Shown here one piece after another: positions 1 to 13,282 of a stretch of 64,000 bases of DNA. Under the pieces are notes generated by a model that had not been told where the DNA came from, did not search any database, and was given only the letters and a program-made list of their open reading frames with translations. Within the stretch, counting starts at the first letter, position 1; each line of letters opens with the position of its first letter. The position numbers and the translations under genes are program-made. Origin of the DNA: Adiantum capillus-veneris (lineage: Eukaryota; Streptophyta; Polypodiopsida; Polypodiales; Pteridaceae); contig CM043966.1 of NCBI GenBank assembly GCA_014529385.2, forward strand, positions 110,156,808 to 110,220,807. Reading direction: 5' to 3'.

Positions 1-3000
1 AGGTCAAATCCATTTGCGTTTTTCTACGGAAAAACCCAAACGGACTTCAGAAATGGCTTCTATGCCTACCGAAACCATCCGTAGTTCATTAAGTAATCTT
101 AAAGCAATGCCAAGAGCGTGTATGGAAAGCCGTAGGTCAATGGGTTTGAAATAACGCCAAATACACAAGCCGTAGGTCAAATCCGGTTGCGTTTTTCTAC
201 GGAAAAACACAAACGGATTTCGGAAATGGCTTCTATGCCTACTCAAACTATCCGTAGTCCATTAGGTAGTCTTAAAGCAATGTCAAGAGCTCGTATGGCA
301 AGCCGTAGGTCAAACCGATAGAAGAAGCGCCAAATACACAAGCCGTAGGTCAAATCAGGTTGCGTTTTTCTACGAAAAAACGCAAACGGACATCGGAAAT
401 GGATTCTATACCTACTGAAATCATTCGTAGACGATTAGGTAGTCTTTAGGCAATATCAAGAGCACGTATGGCAAGCCGTAGGTCAAACACATAGAAGAAA
501 CGCCAAATACACAAGCCGTAAGTCAAATCCGGTTGCGTTTTTCTACGGAAAAACTCAAACGGACTTCGGAAATAGCTTCTATGCCTACTAAAACCATCCG
601 TAGACGATAAGGTAGTCTTTAGGCAATTTCAAGAGCGTGTATGGCAAGCCGTAGGTCAATGGGTTTGAAATAACGCCACATACACAAGCCGTAGGTCAAA
701 TCCTGTTGCGTTTTTTTACGGAAAAACGCAAACGGAATTCGGAAATGGCTTCTATGCCTACTGAAACCATCGGTAGAAGATTAGGTAGTCTTTAGGCCAT
801 GTCAAGAGTGCGTATGGCAAGCCGTAGGTGAAACGGATAGAAGAAACGCCAAATACACAAGCCGTAGGTCAAATCCGGTTGCGTTTTCCTACAGAAAAAC
901 ACAAACGGACTTCGGAAATGGCTTCTATGCTTACCGAAACCATCCGTAGTTCATTAAGTAGTCTTAAAGCAATGTCAAGAGCCTGTATGGCAAACCGTAG
1001 GTCAAACGGATAGAAGAAATGCGAAATACACAAGCCGTAGGTCAAATCCACTTGCGTTTTTCTATTGAAAAACGCAAACGGACTTCGGAAATGGCTTCTA
1101 TGCCTACTGAAACCATCCGTAGACGATTAGGTAGTCTTTAGGCAATGTCAAGCGCGTATGGCAAGCTGTAGGTCAAAGAGATAGAAGAAACGCCAAATAC
1201 ACAAGCCGTAGGTCAAATCCGGTTGCGTTTTTCTACGAAAAAAACGCAACGGACTTTGGAAATGGCTTCTATGCCTACTGAAACCATCCGTAGACGATTA
1301 GGTAGTCTTTAGGAAATGTGAAGAGCACGTATGGCAAGCCGTAGGTCAAACGGATAGAAGAACCGCAAAATACACAAGCCGTAGGTCAAATCTGGTTGCG
1401 TTTTTCAACGGAAAAACGCAAACGGATTTCGGAAATGACTTCTATGCCTACTGAAACCATCCGTAGTCCATTAGGTAGTCTTAAAGAAATATCAAGAGTG
1501 TGTATTGCAAGCCGTAGGTCAAACGGATAGAAGAAACGCCAAATACACAAGCCGTAGGTCAAATCCGGTTGCGTTTTTCTACGAAAAAACGCAAACGGAC
1601 TTAGGAAAATCGCTTCTATGCCTACTGAAACTATGCGTACACGATTAGGTAGTCTCTAGGCAATTTCAAGAGCGCGTATGGCAAGCCGTAGGTCAAACAG
1701 ATAAAAGAAACGCAAAATACACAAGCCGTAGGTCAAATCCTGTTGCGTTTTTCTAATAAAAAACGCAAACGGACTTTGAAAACGGCTTCTATGCCTACTG
1801 AATCCACCATCCGTAGATGATTAGGTAGTCTTTAGGCAATGTGAAGAGCACCTATGGCAAGCCGTAGGTCAAATCCGATTGCGTTTTTCAACGGAAAAAC
1901 GCAAACGGATTTCGAAAATGACTTCTATGCCTACTGAAACCATCCGTAGTCCATTAGGTAGTCTTAGAGAAATATCAAGAGTGCGTATGGCAAGCCGTGG
2001 GTCAAATGGATAGAAGAAACGTCAAATACACAAGCCGTAGGTCAAATCCGGTTGCGTTTTTCTACGAAAAAACGCAAATGGACTTTGGAAATGGCTTCTA
2101 TGCCTACTGAAACCATCCGTAGAGGATTAGGTAGCCTCTAGGAAATGTCAAGAGCGCGTATGGCAAGCCGTAGGTGAAACAGATAGAAAAAACGCCAAAT
2201 ACACAAGCCGTAGGTCAAATCCGGTTGCGTTTTTCTATGAAAAAACACAAACGGACTTTGGAAATGGCTTCTATGCCTACTGAAACCATCCGTAGACGAT
2301 AATGTAGTCTTTAGGCAATGTCAAGAGCACGTATGGCAAGCCGTAGGTCAAACGGATAGAAGAAACAAAATACACAAGCCGTAGGTCAAATCCGGTTGCG
2401 TTTTTCAACGGAAAAATGCAAACGGATTTCGGAAATGACTTCTATGCGTACTGAAACCATCCGTAGTCCATTAAGTAGTCTTAAACAAATATCAAGAGTG
2501 CGTATGGCAAGCCGTACGTCAAACGGATTCAAGAAACGCTAAATACAAAAGCAGTAGGTCAAATCCGGTTGCGTTTTTCTACGAAAAACGCAAATAGACT
2601 TCGGAAATGGCTTCTATGCCTACTGAAACCATCCGTAGACGATTAGGTAGTCTTTAGGCAATCTCAAGAGCGCGTATGGCAAGCCGTAGGTCAAACGGAT
2701 AGAAGAAACGCAAAATACATAAGCCGTAGGTCAAATCCGGTTGCGTTTTTCAACGGAAAAACAAACGGACTTCGGAAATGACTTCTATGCCTACCGAAAC
2801 CATCCGTAGTTCATTAAGTAGTTTTAAAGCAATGTCAAGAGCGTGTATGGCAAGCCGTAGGTCAAACGGATAGAAGAAACGCCAAATACACAACCCGTAA
2901 GTCAAATCCGGTTGCGTTTTTCTACGAAAAAATGCAAACGGACTTCGGAAATGGCTTCTATGTCTATTGAAACCATCCGTAGACAATTAGGTAGTCTTTA

Positions 3001-4157
3001 GGCAATGTCAAGAGCGTGTGTGGCAAGCCGTAGGTCAAACAGATAGAAGAAACGTAAAATACACAAGCCGTAGATTAAATCCGGTTGCGTTTTTGTACGA
3101 AAAAACGCAAACGGAGTTCGGAAATGGCTTCTATGCCTACCGAAACCATTTGTAGTTCATTAAGTAGTCTTAAAGCAATGTCAAGAGCGTGTATGGCAAG
3201 CCCTAGGTCAATGGGTTCGAATTAACGCAAAATACACAAGCCGTAGGTCAAATCCGCTTGCGTTTTTCTACGGAAAAACGCAAACGGATTTCAGAAATGA
3301 CTTCTATCCTACTGAAACCATCCGTAGTCCATTAGGTAGTCTTAAAGAAATATCAAGAGTACGTATAGCAAGCCGTAGGTCAAACGGATAGAAGAAACGC
3401 CAAATACACAAGCCGTAGGTCAAATCCGGTTGTGTTTTTCTACGAAAAAACGCAAACAGGCTTCGAAATGGCTTCTATGCTTACTGAAACCATCCGTAGA
3501 CGATTAGGTAGTCTTTAGGCAATATCAAGAGCTCGTATGGCAAGTTGTAGGTCAAACGGATAGAAGAAACCTCCAATAACCAAGCCGAAGGTCAAATCCG
3601 GTTGCGTTTTTCGACGAAAAAACGCAAACAGACTTCGAAAATGGCTTCTATGCCTACCGAAACCATCCGTAGTTTGTTAAGTAGTCTTAAAGCAATGTCA
3701 AGAGCGTGTATGGCAAATGGGTTTGAATGCACACCAAATACACAAGCCGTAGGTCAAATCCGGTTGCGTTTTTCTACGAAAAAACGCAAACGGATTTCGG
3801 AACTGACTTCTATGCCTACTGAAACCATCCGTAGTCCATTAAGTAGTCTTAAAGCAATATCAAGAGCTCGTATGGCAAGCCATAGGTCAAACGATAGAAG
3901 AAACGCCAAATACACAAGCCGTAGGTCAAATCCGGTTGCGTTTTTCTACGAAAAAACGAAACGCCAAATACACAAAGCCGTAGGTCAAATCCGATTGCGT
4001 TTTTTCTAAGAAAAAACGCAAACGGATTTCGAAATGGCTTCTATGCCTACTGAAACCATCCGTAGACGATTAGGTAGTCTTTAGGCAATATCAAGAGCGC
4101 GTATGGCAAGCCGTAGGTCAAACGGATAGAAGAAACGCCAAATACACAAGCCGTAGG

Positions 4158-7100
4158 TCAAATCCATTTGCGTTTTTCTACGGAAAAACCCAAACGGACT
4201 TCGAAAATGGCTTCTATGCCTACCGAAACCATCCGTAGTTCATTAAGTAATCTTAAAGCAATGCCAAGAGCGTGTATGGAAAGCCGTAGGTCAATGGGTT
4301 TGAAATAACGCCAAATACACAAGCCGTAGGTCAAATCCGTGCGTTTTTCTACGGAAAAACACAAACGGATTTCGGAAATGGCTTCTATGCCGACTCAAAC
4401 CATCCGTAGTCCATTTGGTAGTCTTAAAGCAATGTGAAGAGCGCGTATGGCAAGCTGTAGGTCAAACGGATAGAAGAAACGCCAAATACACAAGCCATAG
4501 GTCAAATCAGGTTGCGTTTTTCGACGAAAAAACGCAAACGGACATCGAAAATGGCTTCTATACCTACTGAAATCATCCGTAGTCGATTAGGTAGTATTTA
4601 GGCAATGTCAAGAGCACGTATGGCAAGCCGTAGGTCAAACAGATAAAAGAAACGCCAAATACACAAGCCGTAGGTCAAATCAGGTTGCGTTTTTCTACGA
4701 AAAAACGCAAACGGACTTCGGAAATGGCTTCTATGCCTACTAAAAGCATCCCTAGACGATAAGGTAGTCATTAGGCAATGTCAAGAGCGTGTATGGCAAG
4801 CCGTAGGTTAATGGGTTTGAAATAACGCTTAATACACAAGCCGTAGGTCAAATCCGGTTGCGTTTTTCTACGGAAAAACGGAAACGGAATTCGGAAATGG
4901 CTTCTATGCCTACTGAAACCATCGGTAGACAAATAGGTAGTCTTTAGGCAATGTCAAGAGCGCGTATGGCAAGCCGTAGGTAAAACGGATCGAAGAAATG
5001 CCAAATACACAAGCCGTAGGTCAAATCCGGTTGCGTTTTTCTAGAGAAAAACTCAAACGAACTTCGGAAATGACTTCTATGCTTACCGAAATCATCCGTA
5101 GTTCATTAAGTAGTCTTAAAGCAATGTCAAGAGCATGTATGGCAAGCGGATAGAAGAAACGCAAACAAACTTTGGAAATGGCTTCTATGCCTATTGAAAC
5201 CATCCGTAGACGATTAGGTAGTCTTTAAGCAATGTGAAGAGCACGTATGGCAAGCCGTAGGTCAAACGGATAGAAGAAACGCAAAATACACAAGCCGTAG
5301 GTCAAATCCGGTTGCGTTTTTCAACGGAAAAACGCAAACGGATTTGGGAAATTACTTTTATGCCTACTGAAACCATCCATAGTCCATTAGGTAGTCTTAA
5401 AGAAATATCAAGAGTGCGTATGGAAAGCCGTAGGTCAAACGGATAGAAAAAACGCTAAATACACAAGCCGTAGATCAAATCCGGTTGCGTTTTTCTACGA
5501 AAACGCAAATTGACTTCGAAATGGCTTCTATGCCTACTGAAACCATCCGTAGACGATTAGGTAGTCTTTAGGCAATGTCAAGAGCGCGTATGGCAAGCCG
5601 TAGGTCAAACGGATAGAAGAAACGCAAAATACATAAGCCGTAGGTCAAATCCGGTTGCGTTTTTCAACGGAAAAACAAACGGACTTCGGAAATGACTTCT
5701 ATGCCTACCGAAACCATCCGTAGTTTATTAATTAATCTTAAAGCAATGTCAAGAGCGTGTATGGCAAGCCGTAGGTCAAACGGATAGAAGAAATGCCAAA
5801 TACACAAGCCGTAGGTCAAATCTGGTTGCGTTTTTCTACGAAAAAATGCAAACGGACTTCGGAAATGGCTTCTATGCCTATTGAAACCATCCGTAGACAA
5901 TGAGGTAGTCTTTAGGCATGGTCAAGAGGGCGTGTGGCAAGCCGTAGGTCAAACAGATAGAAGAAACGCCAAATACACAAGCCGTAGGTCAAATCCGGTT
6001 GCGTTTTTTTACGAAAAAACGCAAACGCATTCGGAAATGGCTTCTATGCCTACCGAAACCATCTGTAGTTCATTAAGTAGTCTTAAAGAAATTTCAAGAG
6101 CGTGTATGGCAAGCCCTAGGTCAATGGGTTCGAATTAACTCCAAATACACAAGCCGTAGGTCAAATCCGCTTGCGTGTTTCTACGGAAAAACGCAACCGG
6201 ATTTCGGAAATGACTTCTATGCCTACTGAAACCATCCGTAGTCCATTAGGTAGTATTAAAGAAATATCAAGAGTGCGTATAGCAAGCCGTAGGTCAAACG
6301 GATAGAAGAAACGCCAAATACACAAGCCGTAGGTCAAATCCGGTTGTGTTTTTCTAGGAAAAAATGCAAACAGGCTTCGAAAATGGCTTCTATGCCTACT
6401 GAAACCATCCGTAGACGATCAGGTAGTCTTTAGGCAATATCAAGAGCGCGTATGGCAAACTGTAGGTCAAACGGATAGAAGAAATCTCCAATAGACAAGC
6501 CGAATGTCAAATCCGGTTGCGTTTTTCTACGAAAAAACGCAAACGGACTTCGAAAATGGCTTCTATGCCTACCGAAACCATCCGTAGTTTATTAAGTAGT
6601 CTTAAAGCAACGTCAAGAGCGTGTATGGCAAGCCGTAGGTCAATGGGTTTGAATTAACGCCAAATACACAAGCCGTAGGTCAAATCCGGTTGCGTTTTTC
6701 TACGAAAAAACGCAAACGGATTTCGGAACTGACTTCTATGCCTACTGAAACCCTCCGTAGTCCATTAGGTAGTCTTAAAGCAATATCAAGAGCGCGTATG
6801 GCAAGCATAGGTCAAACGGATAGAAGAACGCCAAATACACAAGCCGTAGGTCAAATTCGGTTGCGTTTTTCTACGAAAAAACGAAACGCCAAATACACAA
6901 AGCCGTAGGTCAAATCGGATTGCGTTTTTTTATGAAAAAATGCAAACGGATTTCGAAATGGCTTCTATGCCTACTGAAACCATCCGTAGACGATTAGGTA
7001 GTCTTAGGCAATATCAAGAGCGCGTATGGCAAGCCGTAGGTCAAACGGATAGAGTAAACGCCAAATACACAAGCCGTAGGTCAAATCCATTGCGTTTTTC

Positions 7101-10100
7101 TACGGAAAAACGCAAACGGACTTCGAAAATGGCTTCTATGCCTACCGAAACCATCCGTAGTTCATTAAGTAATCTTAAAGCAATGCCAAGAGCGTGTATG
7201 GAAAGCCGTAGGTCAATGGGTTTGAAATACGCCAAATACACAAGCCGTAGGTCAAATCCGTTTGCGTTTTTCTACGGAAAAAACACAAACGGATTCGGAA
7301 ATGGCTTCTATGCCGACTCAAACCATCCGTAGTCCATTTGGTAGTCTTAAGCAATGTGAAGAGCGCGTATGGCAAGCCGTAGGTCAACCGGATAGAAGAA
7401 ACGCCAAATACACAAGCCATAGGTCAAATCAGGTTGCGTTTTTCTACAAAAAAACGCAAACGGACATCGAAAATGGCTTCTATACCTACTGAAATCATCC
7501 GTAGACGATTAGGTAGTATTCAGGCAATGTCAAGAGCACGTATGGCAAGCCGTAGGTCAAACAGATAGAAGAAACGCCAAATACACAAGCCGTAGGTCAA
7601 ATCCGGTTGCGTTTTTCTACGAAAAAACGCAAACGGACTTCGGAAATGGCTTCTATGCCTACTAAAATCATCCCTAGACGATAAGGTAGTCATTAGGCAA
7701 TGTCAAGAGCGTGTATGGCAAGCCGTAGGTTAATGGGTTTGAAATAACGCCTAATACACAAGCCGTAGGTCAAATCCGTTGCGTTTTTCTACGGAAAAAC
7801 GCAAACGAATTCGGAAATGGCTTCTATGCCTACTGAAACCATCGGTAGACGATTAGGTAGTCTTTAAACAATGTCAAGAGCGCGTATGGCAAGCCGTAGG
7901 TAAAACGGATCGAAGAAATGCCAAATACACAAGCCGTAGGTCAAATCCGGTTGCGTTTTTCTACGAAAAAACTCAAACGGACTTCGGAAATGGCTTCTAT
8001 GCTTACCGAAATCATCCGTAGTTCATTAAGTAGTCTTAAAGCAATGTCAAGAGCATGTATGGCAAGCCGTAGGTCAAACGGATAGAAGAAATGTCAAATA
8101 CACAAGCCGTAGGTCAAATCCGGTTGCGTTTTTCTAGAAAACAACGCAAACGGATTTCGAAAATGGCTTCTATTCCTACTGAAACCATCTGTAGACGATT
8201 AGGTAGTCTTTAAGCAATGTCAAGAGCGCGTATGGCAAGCCGTAGGTCAAACAGATAGATGAAACGCCAAATACACAAGCCGTAGGTCAAATCCGGTTGC
8301 GTTTTTCTATGAAAAAACGCAAACAGACTTTGGAAATGGCTTCTATGCCTACTGAAACAATCCGTAGACAATTAGGTAGGCTTTAGGCAATGTGAAGAGC
8401 ACGTATGGCAAGCCGTAGGTCAAACGGATAGAAGAAACGCAAAATACAGAAGCCGTAGGTCAAATCTGGTTGCGTTTTTCAACGGAAAAACGCAAACGGA
8501 TTTCGAAAATGACTTCTATGCCTACTAAACCATCCATAGTCCATTAGGTAGTTTTAAAGAAATATCAAGAGTGCATATGGAAAGCCGTAGGTCAAACGGA
8601 TAGAAGAAACACTAAATACACAAGCCGTAGATCAAATCCGGTTGCGTTTTCTACGAAAAAACGCAAATTGACTTTGGAAATGGCTTCTATGCCTACTGAA
8701 ACCATCCGTAGACGCGCGTATGGCAAGCCGTAGGTCAAACGGATAGAAGAAACGCAAAATACATAAGCCGTAGGTCAAATCCGGTTGCGTTTTTCAATGG
8801 AAAAACAAACGAACTTCGGAAATGACTTCTATGCCTACCGAAACCATCCGTAGTTCATTAATTAATCTTAAAGCAATGTCAAGAGCGTGTATGGCAAGCC
8901 GTAGGTCAAACGGATAGAAGAAACGTCAAATACACAAGCCGTAGCTCAAATCCGGTTGCGTTTTTCTATGAAAAAATGCAAACGGACTTCGGAAATGGCT
9001 TCTATGCCTATTAAAACCATCCGTAGACAATTAGGTAGTCTTTAGGCAATGTCAAGAGGGCGTGTGGCAAGCCGTAGGTCAAACAGATAGAAGAAACGCA
9101 AATACACAAGCCGTAGATCAAATCCGATTGCGTTTTTTACGAAAAAACGCAAACGGAGTTCGGAAATGGCTTCTATGCCTACCGAAACCATCCGTAGTTC
9201 ATTAAGTAGTCTTAAAAAAATGTCAAGAGCGTGTATGGCAAGCCCTAGGTCAATGGTTCGAATTAACGTCAAATACACAAGCCGTAGGTCAAATCCGCTT
9301 GCGTTTTTCTACGGACTTCGGAAATGGCTTCTATACCTACTAAAACCATCCGTAGACGATAAAGTAGTCATTAGGCAATGTCAAGAGTGTGTATGGAAAG
9401 CCGTAGGTCAATGGGTTTGAATTAACGCCAAATACACAAGCCGTAGGTCAAATCCGTTTGCGTTTTTCTACGAAAAACGCAAACGGACTTTGGAAATGGC
9501 TTCTATGCCTACTGAAACCATCCGTAGACGATAAGGTAGTCTTTAGGCAATGTCAAGAGCGCGTATGGCAAGCCGTAGGTCAAACGGATAGAAGAAACGC
9601 CAAATACACAAGCCGTAGGTCAAATCCGGTTGCGTTTTTCAACGGAAAAACAAACGGATCTTCGGAAATGACTTCTATGCCTACCGAAACCATCCGTAGT
9701 TCATTAATTAGTCTTAAAGCAATGTCAAGAGCGTGTATGGCAAGCCGTAGGTCAAACGGATAGAAGAAACGCCAAATACACAAGCCGTAAGTCAAATCTG
9801 GTTGCGTTTTTCTACGAAAAAATGCAAACGGACTTCGGAAATGGCTTCTATGCCTATTGAAACCATCCGTAGACAATTAGGTAGTCTTTAGGCATGTCAA
9901 GAGGGCGTGTGGCAAGCCGTAGGTCAAACAGATAGAAGAAACGTCAAATACACAAGCCGTAGATCAAATCCGGTTGCGTTTTTTTACGAAAAAACGCAAA
10001 CGGAGTTTGGAAATGGCTTCTATGCCTACCGAAACCATCTGTAGTTCATTAAGTAGTCTTAAAGAAATGTCAAGAGCGTGTATGGCAAGCCCTAGGTCAA

Positions 10101-13100
10101 TGGGTTCGAATTAACGCCAAATACACAAGCCGTAGGTCAAACGCGCTTGCGTTTTTCTACGAAAAAACGCAAACGGATTTCGGAAATGACTTCTATGCCT
10201 ACTGAAACCATCCGTAGTCCATTAGGTAGTATTAAGGAAATATCAAGAGTGCTTATAGCAAGCCGTAGGTCAAACGGATAGAAGAAACGCCAAATACACA
10301 AGGCGTAGGTCAAATCCGGTTGTGTTTTTCAACGAAAAAATGCAAACAGGCTTCGAAAATGGCTTCTATGCCTACTGAAACCATCCGTAGACGATGAGGT
10401 AGTCTTTAGGCAATATCAAGAGCGCGTATGGCAAACTGTAGGTCAAACGGATAGAAGAAACCTCCAATAGACAAGCCGAAGGTCAAATCCGGTTGCGTTT
10501 TTCTACGACAAAACGCAAACGGACTTCGAAAATGGCTTCTATGCCTACCGAAACCATCCGTAGTTTATTAAGTAGTCTTAAAGCAACGTCAAGAGCGTGT
10601 ATGGCAAGCCGTAGGTCAATGGGTTTGAATTAACGCCAAATACACAAGCCGTAGGTCAAATCCGGTTGCGTTTTTCTACGAAAAAACGCAAACGGATTTC
10701 GGAACTGACTTCTATGCCTACTGAAACCATCCATAGTCCATTAGGTAGTCTTAAAGCAATATCAAGAGCGCGTATGGCAAGCCATAGGTCAAACGGATAG
10801 AAGAAACGCCAAATACACAAGCCGTAGGTCAAATTCGGTTGCGTTTTTCTACGAAAAAACGAAACGCCAAATACACAAAGCCGTAGGTCAAATCGATTGC
10901 GTTTTTCTACGAAAAAACGCAAACGGATTTCGAAATGGCTTCTATGCCTACTGAAACCATCCGTAGACGATTAGGTAGTCTTTAGGCAATATCAAGAGCG
11001 CGTATGGCAAGCCGTAGGTCAAACGGATAGAAGAAAACGCCAAATACACAAGCCGTAGGTCAAATCCATTTGCGTTTTTCTACGGAAAAACCCAAACGGA
11101 CTTCGAAAATGGCTTCTATGCCTACCGAAACCATCCGTAGTTCATTAAGTAATCTTAAAGCAATGCCAAGAGCGTGTATGGAAAGCCGTAGGTCAATGGG
11201 TTTGAAATAACGCCAAATACACAAGCCGTAGGTCAAATCCGTTTGCGTTTTTCTACGGAAAAACACAAACGGATTTCCGAAATGGCTTCTATGCCGACTC
11301 AAACCATCCGTAGTCCATTTGGTAGTCTTAAAGCAATGTGAAGAGCGCGTATTGTAAGCCGTAGGTCAAACGGATAGAAGAAACGGCAAATACACAAGCC
11401 ATAGGTCAAATCAGGTTGCGTTTTTCTACAAAAAAACGCAAACGGACATCGAAAATAGCTTCTATACCTACTGAAATCATCCGTAGATGATTAGGTAGTA
11501 TTTAGGCAATGTCAAGAGCACGTATGGCAAGCCGTAGGTCAAACAGATAGAAGAAACGCCAAATACACAAGCCGTAGGTCAAATCCGGTTGCGTTTTTCT
11601 ACGGAAAAAACGCAAACGGACTTCGGAAATGGCTTCTATGCCTACTAAAAGCATCCCTAGACGATAAGGTAGTCATTAGGCAATGTTAAGAGCGTGTATG
11701 GCAAGCCGTAGGTCAATGGGTTTGAAATAACGCCTAATACACAAGCCGTATGTCAAATCCGGTTGCGTTTTTCTACGGAAAAACGGAAACGGAATTCGGA
11801 AATGGCTTCTATGCCTACTGAAACCATCGGTAGACAAATAGGTAGTCTTTAGGCAATGTCAAGAGCGCGTATGGCAAGCCGTAGGTAAAACGGATCGAAG
11901 AAATGCCAAATACACAAGCTGTAGGTCAAATCCGGTTGCGTTTTTCTAGAGAAAAACTCAAACGGACTTCGGAAATGGCTTCTATGCTTACCGAAATCAT
12001 TCCTAGTTCATTAAGTAGTCTTAAAGCAATGTCAAGAGCATGTATGGCAAGCCGTAGGTCAAACGGATAGAAGAAATGTCAAATACACAAGCCATAGGTC
12101 AAATCCGGTTGAGTTTTTCTAGAAAAAAAACGCAAATGGACTTCGGAAATGGCTTCTATTCCTACTGAAACCATCTGTAGACGATTAGGTAGTCTTTAGG
12201 CAATGTCAAGAGCGCGTATGGCAAGCCCTAGGTCAAACACATAGATGAAACGCCAAATACACAAGCCGTAGGTCAAATCCGGTTGCGTTTTTCTACGAAA
12301 AAACGCAAACGGACTTTGGAAATGGCTTCTATGCCTACTGAAACCATCCGTAGACGATTAGGTAGTCTTTAGGCAATGTGAAGAGCACATATGGCAAGCC
12401 GTAGGTCAAACGGATAGAAGAAACGCAAAATACACAAGCCGTAGGTCAAATCCGGTTGCGTTTTTGAACCGAAAAACGCAAACGGATTTCGGAAATGACT
12501 TCTATGCCTACTGAAACCATCCATAGTCCATTAGGTAGTCTTAAAGAAATATCAAGAGTGCGTATGGCAAGCCGTAGGTCAATGGGTTCGAATGAACGCC
12601 AAATACACAAGCCGTAGGTCAAATCCACTTGCGTTTTTCTACGGAAAAACGCAAACGGATTTCCGAAATGACTTCAATGCTTACTGAAACTATCCGTAGT
12701 CCATTAGGTAGTCTTAAAGAAATATCAAGAGTGCGTATGGCAAGCCGTTGTTCAAACGGATTGAAGAAACGCCAAATACACAAGCCGTAGGTCAAATCCG
12801 GTTGCGTTTTTCTACGAAAAAACGCAAACGGACTTCGAAAATGGCTTCTATGCCTACTAAAACCATCCGTAGACGATTATGTAGTCTTTAGGCAATATCA
12901 GGAGCAATTATGGCAAGCCGTAGGTCAAACGGATAGAAGAAATGCAACCCGTTTTTCTACGAAAAAACGCAAACGGACTTCGAAAATGGCTTCTATGCCT
13001 ACTGAAACCATCTGTAGACGATTAGGTAGTCTTTAGGCAATGTCAAGAGCGCCTATGGCAAGCCGTAGGTCAAACGGATAGAAGAAACGCAAAATACACA

Positions 13101-13282
13101 AGCCGTAGATCAAATCCGGTTGTGTTTTTCTACGAAAAAACGCAAACGGATTTCGGAAATGGCTTCTATGCCTACTGAAACCATCCGTAGACGATTAGGT
13201 AGTCTTTAGGCAATATCAAGAGCGCGTATGGCAAGCCGTAGGTCAAACGGATAGAAGAAACGCCAAATACACAAGCCGTAGG
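4158..13282. repeat. Higher-order repeat unit, first copy (~9.13 kb, ~53 monomers)
   Basis: Rare monomer variants recur in the same order one unit later. The variant with AAATCCATTTGCG begins at 4,158, 7,081 and 11,060 here and at 13,283, 16,231 and 20,222 in the next copy (shifts 9,125, 9,150, 9,162). The CAACGG/CAATGG plus AAACAAACG variant is at 5,665, 8,795 and 9,640 and again at 14,798, 17,952 and 18,801 (9,133, 9,157, 9,161). The CCAATAGACAAGCCGAA variant at 6,484 and 10,461 recurs at 15,631 and 19,621 (9,147, 9,160). Small drifts come from 1-few-bp indels. The exact phase of the unit boundary is arbitrary. Confidence 0.9.
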
